Made by a program: the position numbers and the translations under genes. Below, piece by piece: positions 33,014 to 42,118 of a DNA stretch of 50,366 bases. Numbering within the stretch: the stretch's first letter is position 1; every line of letters starts with the position of its first letter. The notes under the pieces were generated by a model, which was given only the letters and a program-made list of their open reading frames with translations, had not been told where the DNA came from and did not search any database. The DNA comes from Bacteroidota bacterium (GTDB lineage: Bacteria > Bacteroidota > Bacteroidia > Bacteroidales > PUMT01). The stretch covers positions 1-50,366 of the forward strand of contig PWHJ01000174.1 in NCBI GenBank assembly GCA_003554865.1. Reading direction: 5' to 3'.

Positions 33014-35107
33014 TTATTTAATTAACATTCCTGCTTTAATTTTAATGTTAAAGCCAACCGAATATGTGGAAAGGATTTTTACCGGTACCTCCCCGTTTTC
33101 AGATGTGTCCAGCTTTACTGAAAGTATAAGGCTGTCTGCTTCTGAAAGAAGCTCTTTTACATCCTTGCTCAGGGTTATCCCGTCTTCCGAAGAAGTGGTC
33201 TCACCTTCCGGAACTATGCCGTCCTGGCCTACAGGTGCGGGAGACATAATAACTATTTCGCCGAAACTGTGGAGCTCTTCATTATTTTCAGAACTGTAAA
33301 GTGCAAGGCCTATGGTTGCACCAAGCGGGAATCCGTTTTCAGCTGAGATATGAAGTGCCGCATCTTCCAGTATTTCTAGATCATCTTCGTCTATTTCCAA
33401 ATCCAATGTGTCTGAAAGTCCAAAATCCTTTAACTGCAGCTCCAGGGGTAATTCAATTTCAGCTCCCATGTTTATGTAGCTGTCCCTGTGGAGAAAATTA
33501 ATCCTTTCATTTTCTTCGCCGTTACCGGGATTTATAATACCTTCACCTGAAAGGGTGATTTTTTCGGGTTTATTCGATATAAAATCTACAATGTTGGAGT
33601 TATCCCTGTTAATTGATATTGTGTCCGAAAAAGAAGCGGTTGTATCTGCGGGGGAATTAAAAAGAAATGCAGGAGGGTTAAGCGGCTCAATATTTCCCTC
33701 ACCCGATTCCCCGGTTATATCAAAAGTCGCCTCTATTGGAAAACCAAAGCTGTTGTTGTAAATAAACCTGACCCTCGGATCATTTAATTTAAACTCTCCG
33801 CTGATACGGTCAAAAATATCCGACTCGGAATTAAAATCAGCTTCTTCCTGCTCAATTGTTTCGTGATGCTGACCAAAGTCACCTTCCAGATATTCAAACT
33901 CAACATTGTCCAGGCTGAAATCAAAAGATATGCCGTTACCCGAAAGGTCAAATTCAACCGCTTCCCCTTTAGAGTCGGCATAAAGCTTATATTTGAAAGG
34001 CAGTTTATTGTAAGGGGAGTCAGCATCGGATGTCAGATCGCTTCTGGTGTTGTCAAGATCAAGAGTTCCCCTCAGATTGCCGGATGATATTAAAAACTCT
34101 ACAGCCTCTCCATTCTTTTTGGTTTCAGGAAGCTCCAGCTCAAAAAATGCAACATCGGGCAAATTCCCTGATATATTATAATTAAGTTCACCGCCAAGAA
34201 GCTCCAAAACGGTTAACTTTATATCTTCTCCCGCGTCTAAGCTTATCATATCTTCCTTCTTGTCCATTTCAAAATAAGGTATAACCGCCTTTCCTCTTAT
34301 AACCTTAAGTTCATCCGGATAGGCATTCAATTCAATGTTGTCAGAGAAATCAATGTAAACTTCCTCTTCGCTTCCGGGAGAGCTTAATTGTGATATTTCA
34401 ACCAGCAGTTCATTCCGGGCAAACACTCCTTCCATTTCGGTGGTTTCGATGGCCGTTTCACCGGGCTCTACATTGGAAAATGAAAAACTGCCGACTTCAC
34501 TGTTATCCTCTTTGTTTAATACTGTAATATTCATTGAGCCAAGCTCAACAGGAAAGTTGTTCTCGAGTTCAACAGCGATCCTGCCCTGGGCAAACTCAAC
34601 CCATACAAATTCTGTGATCTCGTCGAAATCATATACTCCCGCTTCCTGCGGAGGAATAGGAGGGAAAGGGGCATAACTTCCTTCAGCGTTTTTAAGGATG
34701 CTTTTTTCCGGCTCTCCTAATTGCTTGACCAGATCACCAAGTATTATTGTAGATGTGGTGTTGAACTCTTCAGTTTTAACCGGCTCAAAGTCAAAATTAT
34801 CTGATAAAGCTTGCTGGTCCGGGATTTCAATTATTTCAGAGAGCTCAAATTTGAAAAGGGAGTCCTCCTTTATCAGAAAACGTATACTCCCGTCGGGATC
34901 GAAGAAAACCAATGAATCGTCGGGTTCAGCAATGTCTTCCATAGTCAGTTTACCGTGCCCCAATGGGAGAGAGTAGGAGGGTTTTAATTCAACCTCGCCG
35001 GAGAGTTTGTCAAGATCAAACTCGTCTTCCACGCAAGATTGGTTTAAAACAAGAATTGCTCCTGCTAAAAGGGCAATTCTGAGTGAAAAAATGAAAAAAT
35101 CCTTCAT
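33014..35107 (-). CDS. Large acidic lipoprotein of unknown function
   Basis: A 697-residue protein with a lipoprotein signal (hydrophobic core 8-20, lipobox LNQSC, Cys25). The Cys is followed by VEDEFD, an acidic stretch of the kind that marks surface-exported lipoproteins in Bacteroidota. The mature protein is strongly acidic, beta-rich and made of loosely repeating beta-sandwich-like units (for example phrases FDLSGNGISFDFSLDNVEFEY and FPIEATFDITGE). I recognise no named domain. It is the first gene of a run with DUF5723 and lpxB and begins about 109 bases after the upstream operon's terminator. It may work with the DUF5723 barrel, which is inference from adjacency. Confidence 0.75.
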   Translation of the reverse strand: MKDFFIFSLRIALLAGAILVLNQSCVEDEFDLDKLSGEVELKPSYSLPLGHGKLTMEDIAEPDDSLVFFDPDGSIRFLIKEDSLFKFELSEIIEIPDQQALSDNFDFEPVKTEEFNTTSTIILGDLVKQLGEPEKSILKNAEGSYAPFPPIPPQEAGVYDFDEITEFVWVEFAQGRIAVELENNFPVELGSMNITVLNKEDNSEVGSFSFSNVEPGETAIETTEMEGVFARNELLVEISQLSSPGSEEEVYIDFSDNIELNAYPDELKVIRGKAVIPYFEMDKKEDMISLDAGEDIKLTVLELLGGELNYNISGNLPDVAFFELELPETKKNGEAVEFLISSGNLRGTLDLDNTRSDLTSDADSPYNKLPFKYKLYADSKGEAVEFDLSGNGISFDFSLDNVEFEYLEGDFGQHHETIEQEEADFNSESDIFDRISGEFKLNDPRVRFIYNNSFGFPIEATFDITGESGEGNIEPLNPPAFLFNSPADTTASFSDTISINRDNSNIVDFISNKPEKITLSGEGIINPGNGEENERINFLHRDSYINMGAEIELPLELQLKDFGLSDTLDLEIDEDDLEILEDAALHISAENGFPLGATIGLALYSSENNEELHSFGEIVIMSPAPVGQDGIVPEGETTSSEDGITLSKDVKELLSEADSLILSVKLDTSENGEVPVKILSTYSVGFNIKIKAGMLIK

Positions 35108-35215
35108 TCGTATATTATTTGATGGAATACAATTAATAAAATCTCAAAAACTCTTTAACAGTATACAATGTAATGATATAAAAAAAACCTTAAAATACAA
35201 TTTAAAATTTTCCGT

Positions 35216-35248
35216 AAAAAAAGGGGCTGTCCTTTTGGGACAGCCCCT
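35216..35248 (-). terminator. Rho-independent terminator of the SusC-SusD-lipoprotein operon
   Basis: GGGGCTGTCC and GGACAGCCCC (35223-35232 and 35237-35246) form a perfect 10-base GC-rich stem, extendable by two A-T pairs, around a TTTT loop. On the minus strand it is followed by seven T. It lies about 105 bases after the end of the 35352 gene. Confidence 0.88.
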
Positions 35249-35351
35249 TGTGTGCCGTTGCATTTACTTAATGTTTTACTAAGTCTGACTTTTTAAAATG
35301 TTTGTTAACCTGTAAAAATTTTAAAATGTATTGCCTAGTTATTTAATTTCA

Positions 35352-35906
35352 TTAATCTGCTTCGGGCACAATATTCAGGCGGAAAAACTTATAGTTTTGA
35401 CTGGGTTCCAGATCCCTTTCCTCCAGGACAATGAACAGCTCAACATCGTCAGTGGGTGTCAGCTCCATGCTCAGTGAGCCGAAACTGTTGTTAGCGGGTA
35501 TGGTAATCATTCCGCCGTCCTGAATGTTGTAGTCAACCCCTTCCACAGCAGTGGTTTCCATAAGCTCCCATTCATCATGTTCGGGCTGCTCCAACCTAAG
35601 CCGGTTGGCGTCAGTGTCGCGGTAAAGCTGATCGGCCACATAGTAGCTTATCTCCTTATCCTCAGCCTGGTGAGGTCCTACAAGTGCAACCTGGATGGCA
35701 GCGTCCTGATGGTCGCCTTCAATGACGGCCGACCAGTGAGCGCCGACTGATGTCCAGCTTGCCTCCTCGTGTGAAAGGTTTGAGAATTCAACTACCGGCG
35801 GACCGTCATAGGTGAAATCGTTGAGATCTTCGAAACACGACTGTGTAATTAAACCTATACCGGTTAAAACAGCCAGTGATATTATGAATCTTTTAATATT
35901 CTTCAT
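35352..35906 (-). CDS. Small lipoprotein downstream of SusD
   Basis: A 184-residue protein with a lipoprotein signal (lipobox ITQSC, Cys24) followed by FEDLND, again an acidic stretch typical of surface export. The mature domain looks like one beta-sandwich (PPVVEFSNLSHEEASWTS near the start, FFRLNIVPEAD at the end). Its place right after susD, 23 bases downstream, suggests a SusE/SusF-like or DUF4843-like accessory that binds ligand at the surface. I cannot assign a family with confidence. Confidence 0.72.
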   Translation of the reverse strand: MKNIKRFIISLAVLTGIGLITQSCFEDLNDFTYDGPPVVEFSNLSHEEASWTSVGAHWSAVIEGDHQDAAIQVALVGPHQAEDKEISYYVADQLYRDTDANRLRLEQPEHDEWELMETTAVEGVDYNIQDGGMITIPANNSFGSLSMELTPTDDVELFIVLEERDLEPSQNYKFFRLNIVPEAD

Positions 35907-35929
35907 GTTAAACTGATTTTTGTAATTGA

Positions 35930-37396
35930 TTAATAACCCGGGTTTTGTACACAGTTCTCGTTTGCTGAGATTTCAGCGGTGGGTATTCTTTCAACCACCC
36001 TGTAGTCATCAAAATCCACAGGAGTTCCGGCATCCTCATCCGGTACACCTTTGGTAATATCCATTCCACGGCGCCTCAGATCAAACCAGCGGTGTGACAT
36101 TTCGCTGAAGTACTCAACCCTCTTGTCGGTAAAGAGAACATCAATGAACTCTTCCGCAGAGTCGACATTAATATCTACATGCTCCATTCCGCGGTGCTCG
36201 CGCAGGGTCATTAAAAATTCTTCGGCCTGGTTCAAATCACCCATTTCAGCATGTGCTTCCGCTGCTATAAAATACATTTCCGAAGTACGCATCATCTTAA
36301 TATCATCCCAGTATGCGTAGCCCCTGTGACTATGGTACTTCTTCTGGAAAGCGCACAATTGACCGCCTTTAACAGCTTCATAGTACATATCCCCTGCAGG
36401 GTGCCCTTCAGCACCGTATGAATCCAGTAATTGTATAAGATCCTGACGAAGGATCACATCACCGTACCCCTCGCCTGTTTCTTCACAGTATATTGCCATA
36501 CCTGCTACGCTTGTGTTCATACCTGGCCTGTCGGCCTCAGTATATCCAAGCTCCAGAATTGATTCCGCTCCCGGTGCATCTGCAAACAGAGTCATATAAT
36601 CGTCAAAATTATCTGCATGGATCAGTTCCGTGGAGGGGTGATCAATAGCGGCTTCTGCATAGTTTGCTGCCTCTGACCAGTTGCCCATGTAGAGATAAAC
36701 GCGTGCAAGTGTTCCAAGCACTGCTGCTTCTGTAAACTGATAAGGGTATTCATCGTCACTCAGGTATCCAAGAGCGGCATAAAGGTCGTCAAGCACCAAT
36801 TGATAGCCTTCTTCAATAGTTCCCCTGGCCTCGAAAGTTGTTTCGTCAATGCCGGCGAAAGGTTTTGTCTTGTATATAACTCCAAGAGGCTCTCCTTGTA
36901 CAAAAGGCTCCTGGTGCATGTAAGGACGTGCGTATATTCTCAGAAGGTCAAAATACATCCATGCCCTCAAAGCGTGGGCCTGACCTTTGAACTCATTAAC
37001 AAGTGTTTCGTCCGCATCTTCAATATCGTCAATGTAATAGAGTATGGAATTGGCTCTATTGATGTCGTTGTAAACACGCGTCCAAATCCCGAAACCGGCA
37101 CCTTCCTCGTTTGTGGGATGGTTGGTCATCCTGCCGGCGTTAGTCTGTGCAATGTCCATCTGATCCGAGAGCAGTTCACCCGCAAGGTTCATCTCGCGGT
37201 GATTGTATTCACCCGCCTGGAAACGGTTGTACAATCCCGCAAGCGCTCCTTCCACACCTTCGATCGTGGTCAGGGCCTCTTCAGAGGCAATTGACTCGCG
37301 CGGATATCTTTCAAGGAATCCTTCACCGCACGAGGTTACCCCAATGAGCAAGCCTGCGAAGAGAATTGCAAGTATTGATCTGTATTTTTTAAACAT
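35930..37396 (-). CDS. SusD/RagB family nutrient-binding lipoprotein
   Basis: A 488-residue surface lipoprotein that caps a SusC transporter. It has a lipobox VTSC (Cys23) and the family start FLERYPRESIASEEALTTIE, TPR-like helices (LVNEFKGQAHALRAWMYFDL, AAVLGTLARVYLYMGNWSEA) and the C-terminal SusD segments (EMYFIAAEAHAEMGDLNQAE, FTDKRVEYFSEMSHRWFDLR, RIPTAEISANENCVQNPGY). It starts 20 bases after susC. Substrate is unknown; no glycosidase, protease or sulfatase gene is beside it. Confidence 0.95.
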   Translation of the reverse strand: MFKKYRSILAILFAGLLIGVTSCGEGFLERYPRESIASEEALTTIEGVEGALAGLYNRFQAGEYNHREMNLAGELLSDQMDIAQTNAGRMTNHPTNEEGAGFGIWTRVYNDINRANSILYYIDDIEDADETLVNEFKGQAHALRAWMYFDLLRIYARPYMHQEPFVQGEPLGVIYKTKPFAGIDETTFEARGTIEEGYQLVLDDLYAALGYLSDDEYPYQFTEAAVLGTLARVYLYMGNWSEAANYAEAAIDHPSTELIHADNFDDYMTLFADAPGAESILELGYTEADRPGMNTSVAGMAIYCEETGEGYGDVILRQDLIQLLDSYGAEGHPAGDMYYEAVKGGQLCAFQKKYHSHRGYAYWDDIKMMRTSEMYFIAAEAHAEMGDLNQAEEFLMTLREHRGMEHVDINVDSAEEFIDVLFTDKRVEYFSEMSHRWFDLRRRGMDITKGVPDEDAGTPVDFDDYRVVERIPTAEISANENCVQNPGY

Positions 37397-37416
37397 AACT
37401 GTTATTTTTTAATTTG

Positions 37417-40400
37417 TTAAAAATTAGTGCTGATGCCGAATGTCAGGGTTCTGCCCTGCGGATAGGTACCAAAGTCAGAACCTGTAAACTCAGGATCTGT
37501 TCCCGAATAGTCTGTCCATGTTACCAGGTTAGAACCGCGTGCAAATATTCTCATATTGTCAATTCCGTAACGCTGGGTAATGCCTGCAGGGATCTCATAT
37601 GATACACTAAGATCCTTGAGCCTTAAGTAATCAACTCTTTCAAACATGTGTGAAGCATAGGAATTCGGCGACTGCACGTTACCTGCAAAGACATTTCCGT
37701 AAACAACTCTCGGTGCATCGGTCATATCGCCAGCTTCCTGCCATCTGTCTTCAAAAACGGTTGCAAGCTGGTTTCTGTCACCCGTACCATGGAACCAGAA
37801 TCTTGCATCGGAAAAGTACCTGTAGCTTCCTCCTGAGTACTGGAAGAAGATTGAGGTTGAAAAGTTTCCGAAATTGAATGTGTTTGTTATACCACCGAAG
37901 CGTGTCGGTTGCTCAGGGCCCATCCAGTGCCTGTCTTCATATACAGGGTTGTAGGTTATATTCCAGTCCCTGTCATAATACATCGGTCTTCCGTCAGCCG
38001 GATTTACACCCGCATACATTGGGATATTCCTGTCGTTAATGGCTTGTCCTACCTTTCTGCGGTCACTGAAAAAGTCTTCTCCTGGAAGTAGTTCAAGTAT
38101 TTCCCCTTCGATGAAGTTTAAGTTGAACTCTGTGCTCCACCTGAAGTTTTCTCTTTCAATGTTAACCGTGTTGAGAGCCATTTCGAAGCCATGGTTGAAA
38201 TTTCTTCCAACATTTTCCGTGATGCTCGACCAGCCGGTTGAACGTGGTAGCGGTCTGGCAAGAAGCAACTCCTCGGTCCACCTGTTGAACAGGTCGATAT
38301 CAAGATTTACGCGACCTCCGAATCCTGCAGCGCTTAATGCAAGGTTTAGGGTGCGGCTCTCTTCCCAGGTCAGGTAGGCATTTGGAAGCTGTGTCGGGTA
38401 TATACCTGCGGTGCCCCTGTACTGGGTGCCTCCGCTCCAGAGTCCAAGTGCGGCATATGTTCCGGCGGCATCCGATCCCGCGGTTCCGTAGCTGAGCCTT
38501 ACCACGAGGTTGTCCAGCTGGTCAACACCTGCCATGAAAGGCTCTGATGACAATCTCCATCCAATTGCTGCCGCGGGGAAGAAGCCCCACCTGTTTTCCG
38601 AGCCGAACCTTGAACTGCCGTCATAACGGGCAGTAAGTGTCAACATATACCTGTCGTCATAGGAGTAGTTCGCACGACCGAATGCACCCACGGTAGCACG
38701 CTCGGTTTCGTTACCTGACCACCATACTGCATCGGCAGCGGCATTGATAACATTCATATGCGGATTGGGGAAGTTCTCACCTCTAACGGCTGTTCTTCTC
38801 CATATGCGCTCCCATGTTTCGTAACCTACCACGGTGTTAATCTCGTGAACATCAGCAAAAATATTCTGATAATTCAGGGTTTGGGTAGTTTGTATGGCGT
38901 AGGCACTTGTTTCATAATCCCTCAAAACACCGTTGGCTACATGACCGTCACTTGCCCTTGGATCATACCACTGCTCCTCATCATTAGCGTTATAATCAAC
39001 ACCAAATGTTGAACGGTACATCAGGTTATCGGTAATGTCATATGTTGCCGAAAGGTTCAGGATAGTCTTCAGGTTCCTGGATATGAGATGGTCATACTTG
39101 GCACTGTTGAGTATGTGAGCTCTGTATGCACCAAAAACGCTTCTCGGGGCATTGTAAAAACCGTCGAATTCTTGACCAACGGGAAGGCCGGCTTCTTCAG
39201 CCTGGTGTGTAAATATCGGCTCAACCGGGGGTATACCGCCTCCTCCGCGAACCGGGCTTGACCATGCACCTCCCAGCCGGGTTGAGTTTTGATCTGAGAG
39301 GTTGGCGCTTACCTGCATATCAAAGCTCAGCCTGTCAGTTGCATCGTGATCAAGGTTTAGCCTGAAGCTGCTTCTTGAAAAGTCGTATGCTATTACGTGC
39401 CCCTCTGTCATATTATGAGAGAGTGAGGTGTAAAACCTGGTTCTTTCGTCACCACCTCTGGCGGTAAGACGTGCTTCCATTACATTACCCTGTCTGTATG
39501 CTTCATCCTGCCAGTCATAATTGGGTGAGGTTGTAAAATCCGGCACACCGTCAGCCCCCAGCTCATACCAGCCTCTGTCAACGCCGGTCTGGATACGGCT
39601 TTGTGTAGTAGAGTGATCAGCACCGTAACGATTGGCATAACGTTCATAATCCCACTGTGCCCATTGCGGACCGCTCATTACAGGCATTGTCCTTATAGGC
39701 TCGGTATAGCCTCTGCGAATGTCAAATGTGAAGTCGGTATCATCGGCAGCTTCACCTCTTCTGGTTGAGATGACTATTACACCGTTTGCACCCCTTGCAC
39801 CGTAAATTGCAGTTGCTGCAGCGTCCTTCAATACATCGATCGATTCGATATCTTCAAAGTCGAGAGATGCTAGTATGCTTTCTGATTCGGATCTCATTCC
39901 AAGGCCTCCTGTCTGAACCTCAACACCATCAACTATCCATATTGGCCTGTTTGCCGAGAATGAACCCATTCCCCGAACAATTACAGAAACGTCACCACCG
40001 GGAACACCGCTGCCGGCTGTAACCTGAACACCCGCGGCGCGTCCCTGGATTGCTCTCTGGATACTTTCAACGGGCATTCCCTCGATTGACTCAGAACGGA
40101 CTGACGATACAGAACCGGTTAGATCCCTTCTTCTTTGAACTCCGTATCCGGTTACAACTACTTCGTCCAGTCCTACCACATCAGACTCAAGTTCTACATC
40201 AATAGTCCTTTGTTCACCAACCACTATTTCCTCTCTTTGCTTACCCACAAAGGAGAACTCAAGGATTGCTTCCTCGTCTGGCACTTCGATAGAATAGTTG
40301 CCTTCAACATCAGTTACCGTTCCGGTAGTGGTGCCCCTTATAGAAATGGAGACTCCGGGTATCGGCTCCTCATCGTCAGCCGAAATTACCGTTCCGGTAA

Positions 40401-40476
40401 CTGTAATCTGAGCAATTGCCGTTGTAAAGCTTACTGCCAACAACAACAAAAAACTAATTAACAGTTTTTTTCTCAT
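37417..40476 (-). CDS. SusC/RagA family TonB-linked outer-membrane transporter
   Basis: A 1,019-residue TonB-dependent importer. Residues 1-22 are a signal peptide, 24-100 a carboxypeptidase-regulatory-like domain (ITVTGTVISADDEEPIPGVS), 104-112 the TonB box DEVVVTGYG, about 115-235 the plug ending in the family motif YGARGANGVIVISTRRG, and the rest the 22-strand barrel ending LTFGISTNF. It pairs with the SusD lipoprotein just downstream to import an oligomeric nutrient through the outer membrane. It is the first gene of a three-gene operon. No TonB-interacting sensor domain or anti-sigma gene is present. Confidence 0.96.
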   Translation of the reverse strand: MRKKLLISFLLLLAVSFTTAIAQITVTGTVISADDEEPIPGVSISIRGTTTGTVTDVEGNYSIEVPDEEAILEFSFVGKQREEIVVGEQRTIDVELESDVVGLDEVVVTGYGVQRRRDLTGSVSSVRSESIEGMPVESIQRAIQGRAAGVQVTAGSGVPGGDVSVIVRGMGSFSANRPIWIVDGVEVQTGGLGMRSESESILASLDFEDIESIDVLKDAAATAIYGARGANGVIVISTRRGEAADDTDFTFDIRRGYTEPIRTMPVMSGPQWAQWDYERYANRYGADHSTTQSRIQTGVDRGWYELGADGVPDFTTSPNYDWQDEAYRQGNVMEARLTARGGDERTRFYTSLSHNMTEGHVIAYDFSRSSFRLNLDHDATDRLSFDMQVSANLSDQNSTRLGGAWSSPVRGGGGIPPVEPIFTHQAEEAGLPVGQEFDGFYNAPRSVFGAYRAHILNSAKYDHLISRNLKTILNLSATYDITDNLMYRSTFGVDYNANDEEQWYDPRASDGHVANGVLRDYETSAYAIQTTQTLNYQNIFADVHEINTVVGYETWERIWRRTAVRGENFPNPHMNVINAAADAVWWSGNETERATVGAFGRANYSYDDRYMLTLTARYDGSSRFGSENRWGFFPAAAIGWRLSSEPFMAGVDQLDNLVVRLSYGTAGSDAAGTYAALGLWSGGTQYRGTAGIYPTQLPNAYLTWEESRTLNLALSAAGFGGRVNLDIDLFNRWTEELLLARPLPRSTGWSSITENVGRNFNHGFEMALNTVNIERENFRWSTEFNLNFIEGEILELLPGEDFFSDRRKVGQAINDRNIPMYAGVNPADGRPMYYDRDWNITYNPVYEDRHWMGPEQPTRFGGITNTFNFGNFSTSIFFQYSGGSYRYFSDARFWFHGTGDRNQLATVFEDRWQEAGDMTDAPRVVYGNVFAGNVQSPNSYASHMFERVDYLRLKDLSVSYEIPAGITQRYGIDNMRIFARGSNLVTWTDYSGTDPEFTGSDFGTYPQGRTLTFGISTNF

Positions 40477-41264
40477 TTTAAAAGATTTAGTTAATTTGTA
40501 ATTAGATTAATTAAATTAAGCATTAAAAAAAAAACTACCTCAAACAAGTTTTTAAAACCTGTTTTTTAATGCTTTTCCCGCTTAAAAGGCGGGCAGGCTG
40601 CGACTGCACGTAATTAATGCTTCGTTTGCCTCAATAGAGGAGTACAATGTGATATCGCAGTTTACTTAGTAAGTTAGTGGGTTAGTTATTTTCCCGCACC
40701 GGTCATCTCGATCTGGAAGAATAAACTGAACAGATATATACTTTTGGTGGGCAAATTTTTATGTTGGATATTACAGTAGTGCATATTTTAAAATTTTGTT
40801 TATAAAGCAGCTATAATTCAGTTGTTTAATAATATGTTAAAATTTATATTTTAAAAAAGTGCTGATAGTGTTTTTTAATAAGTAAAAATTTTTTTAAGTA
40901 CCATAAGTTATTGTTATTTAAGTAACAAATAATTTTATATCAGAATATGTTGCTTAATATGATTGGATTACAATAAAAAATGTTAAAAAACATATTAAAA
41001 ATATCATATTTTGATATATACAGAAGATGCAATTTTCTCACGAAAAGTTGCAGCCACATATCTCAAAATGGCCGCAATAATTGAAAAGTTTGTTGTTTCC
41101 AAATTGTGTTACAAGTAGATAGCCGTGAAAAAAAAATTTAAGTTTTTTAAAAAAAGCTTAAAATTGACACATTTTAACAAAATGAAATTTTGTTTTATTA
41201 ATTGAGCTTAAGTGGGGTTAAATTTTAGTATTGGTATGCTTTTTAAAGTAAAGGCGAGGTTTTT
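40477..41264. promoter_or_regulatory. Gene-free AT-rich region upstream of susC
   Basis: This 788-base stretch has no supported gene. Most is strongly AT-rich. Near susC (40560-40665) a GC-bearing patch holds several inverted repeats: CCCGC/GCGGG around 40578-40594, CTGCGA at 40598-40603 with TCGCAG at 40655-40660, and CCTC/GAGG near 40629-40640. These could fold in the susC leader RNA. No exact TAnnTTTG box was found on the minus strand. Confidence 0.4.
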
Positions 41265-41906
41265 TTATATAAAATGAACCGGCTTTTTTTCGTAGAAATA
41301 TGCCACTTTTTCTTCCGGGTCATCATAGGTGAAGAGTTGTGAATTTTTCCTTGAGGCGAAAAAATTCATCATTGCAAAATCACCTATGCAAAGAGAACTG
41401 TGGGAGAGAAGAGCTATAAGCGATGCCCATTGATTAGCCGGAGATGAGAAAAGAAAGCAGGAAATAAAAAACAGGTTAATTATTATAAAGGGAAGCAAGG
41501 CAACAAGGTAAAATTGTCTCCTTCCTGCTACAAATCCGGGAGCTTCAGCGTAAAACAGCATTTGTTTAAGGCGTGCACCGAATTTGACCCTTGGTGCTCC
41601 GGTAAGTTTATAAGCCAGTCCATGCAGCAATTCATGAAATGGTATAACCACAATCATACCTGCAAAAAGTCCGAAAAAAAATTGACCTGCAAGTGCCCTC
41701 CATCCGAAAATGCCCGAATATATTGCCGATATTCCAAAAATGAGAGTGTAAAGAAGAATGAAAAGATTAAAAAGGTAAAAAAAAGCTATAGGCCAATATA
41801 TGGGTTTTATATTTTCAAGGACGAATTCGACAAGCTCGCTGTGGTTTAGTTTCCTTACCATTGTAAAACGGTCATTGTCATGGAGCTCTTTTATTGTAGG
41901 CTGCAT
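41265..41906 (-). CDS. DUF3267-family membrane protein with HExxH metalloprotease motif
   Basis: A 213-residue inner-membrane protein with about four helices (37-62, 72-90, 128-150, 155-175). The motif PFHELLHGLAYKLTGAP puts HExxH (H91, E92, H95) at the end of the second helix, as in site-2-protease-like and DUF3267 families. A downstream GDFAMMNFF (near 185) may supply the third ligand. Zinc protease activity is likely but unproven. It is a single gene, divergent from gpmI across 212 bases. Confidence 0.78.
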   Translation of the reverse strand: MQPTIKELHDNDRFTMVRKLNHSELVEFVLENIKPIYWPIAFFYLFNLFILLYTLIFGISAIYSGIFGWRALAGQFFFGLFAGMIVVIPFHELLHGLAYKLTGAPRVKFGARLKQMLFYAEAPGFVAGRRQFYLVALLPFIIINLFFISCFLFSSPANQWASLIALLSHSSLCIGDFAMMNFFASRKNSQLFTYDDPEEKVAYFYEKKPVHFI

Positions 41907-42077
41907 AATTTAAACGGTTAAACAATTTGTCTTGCTTTTTTTCCCTTGCAAACAGGTTTAACGCAATAACCTGTTGCATTGTTTAACAAAACTCATCATA
42001 TTTTTGTTATACTGGTTATGATAAAATGCATCCCGGGAATAACTATTGTATAAGTTTTTCCCTTAGGTTAAAAATGG

Positions 42078-42085
42078 TAATTTTG
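42078..42085 (+). promoter_or_regulatory. Promoter -7 box of gpmI
   Basis: TAATTTTG matches TAnnTTTG exactly, 33 bases before the gpmI start. A TTTTT run at 42055-42059 lies at about the right distance for a weak -33 box. Confidence 0.45.
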
Positions 42086-42118
42086 AATGTTTTTTCTAAA
42101 CGATTAAAAATATAATTT

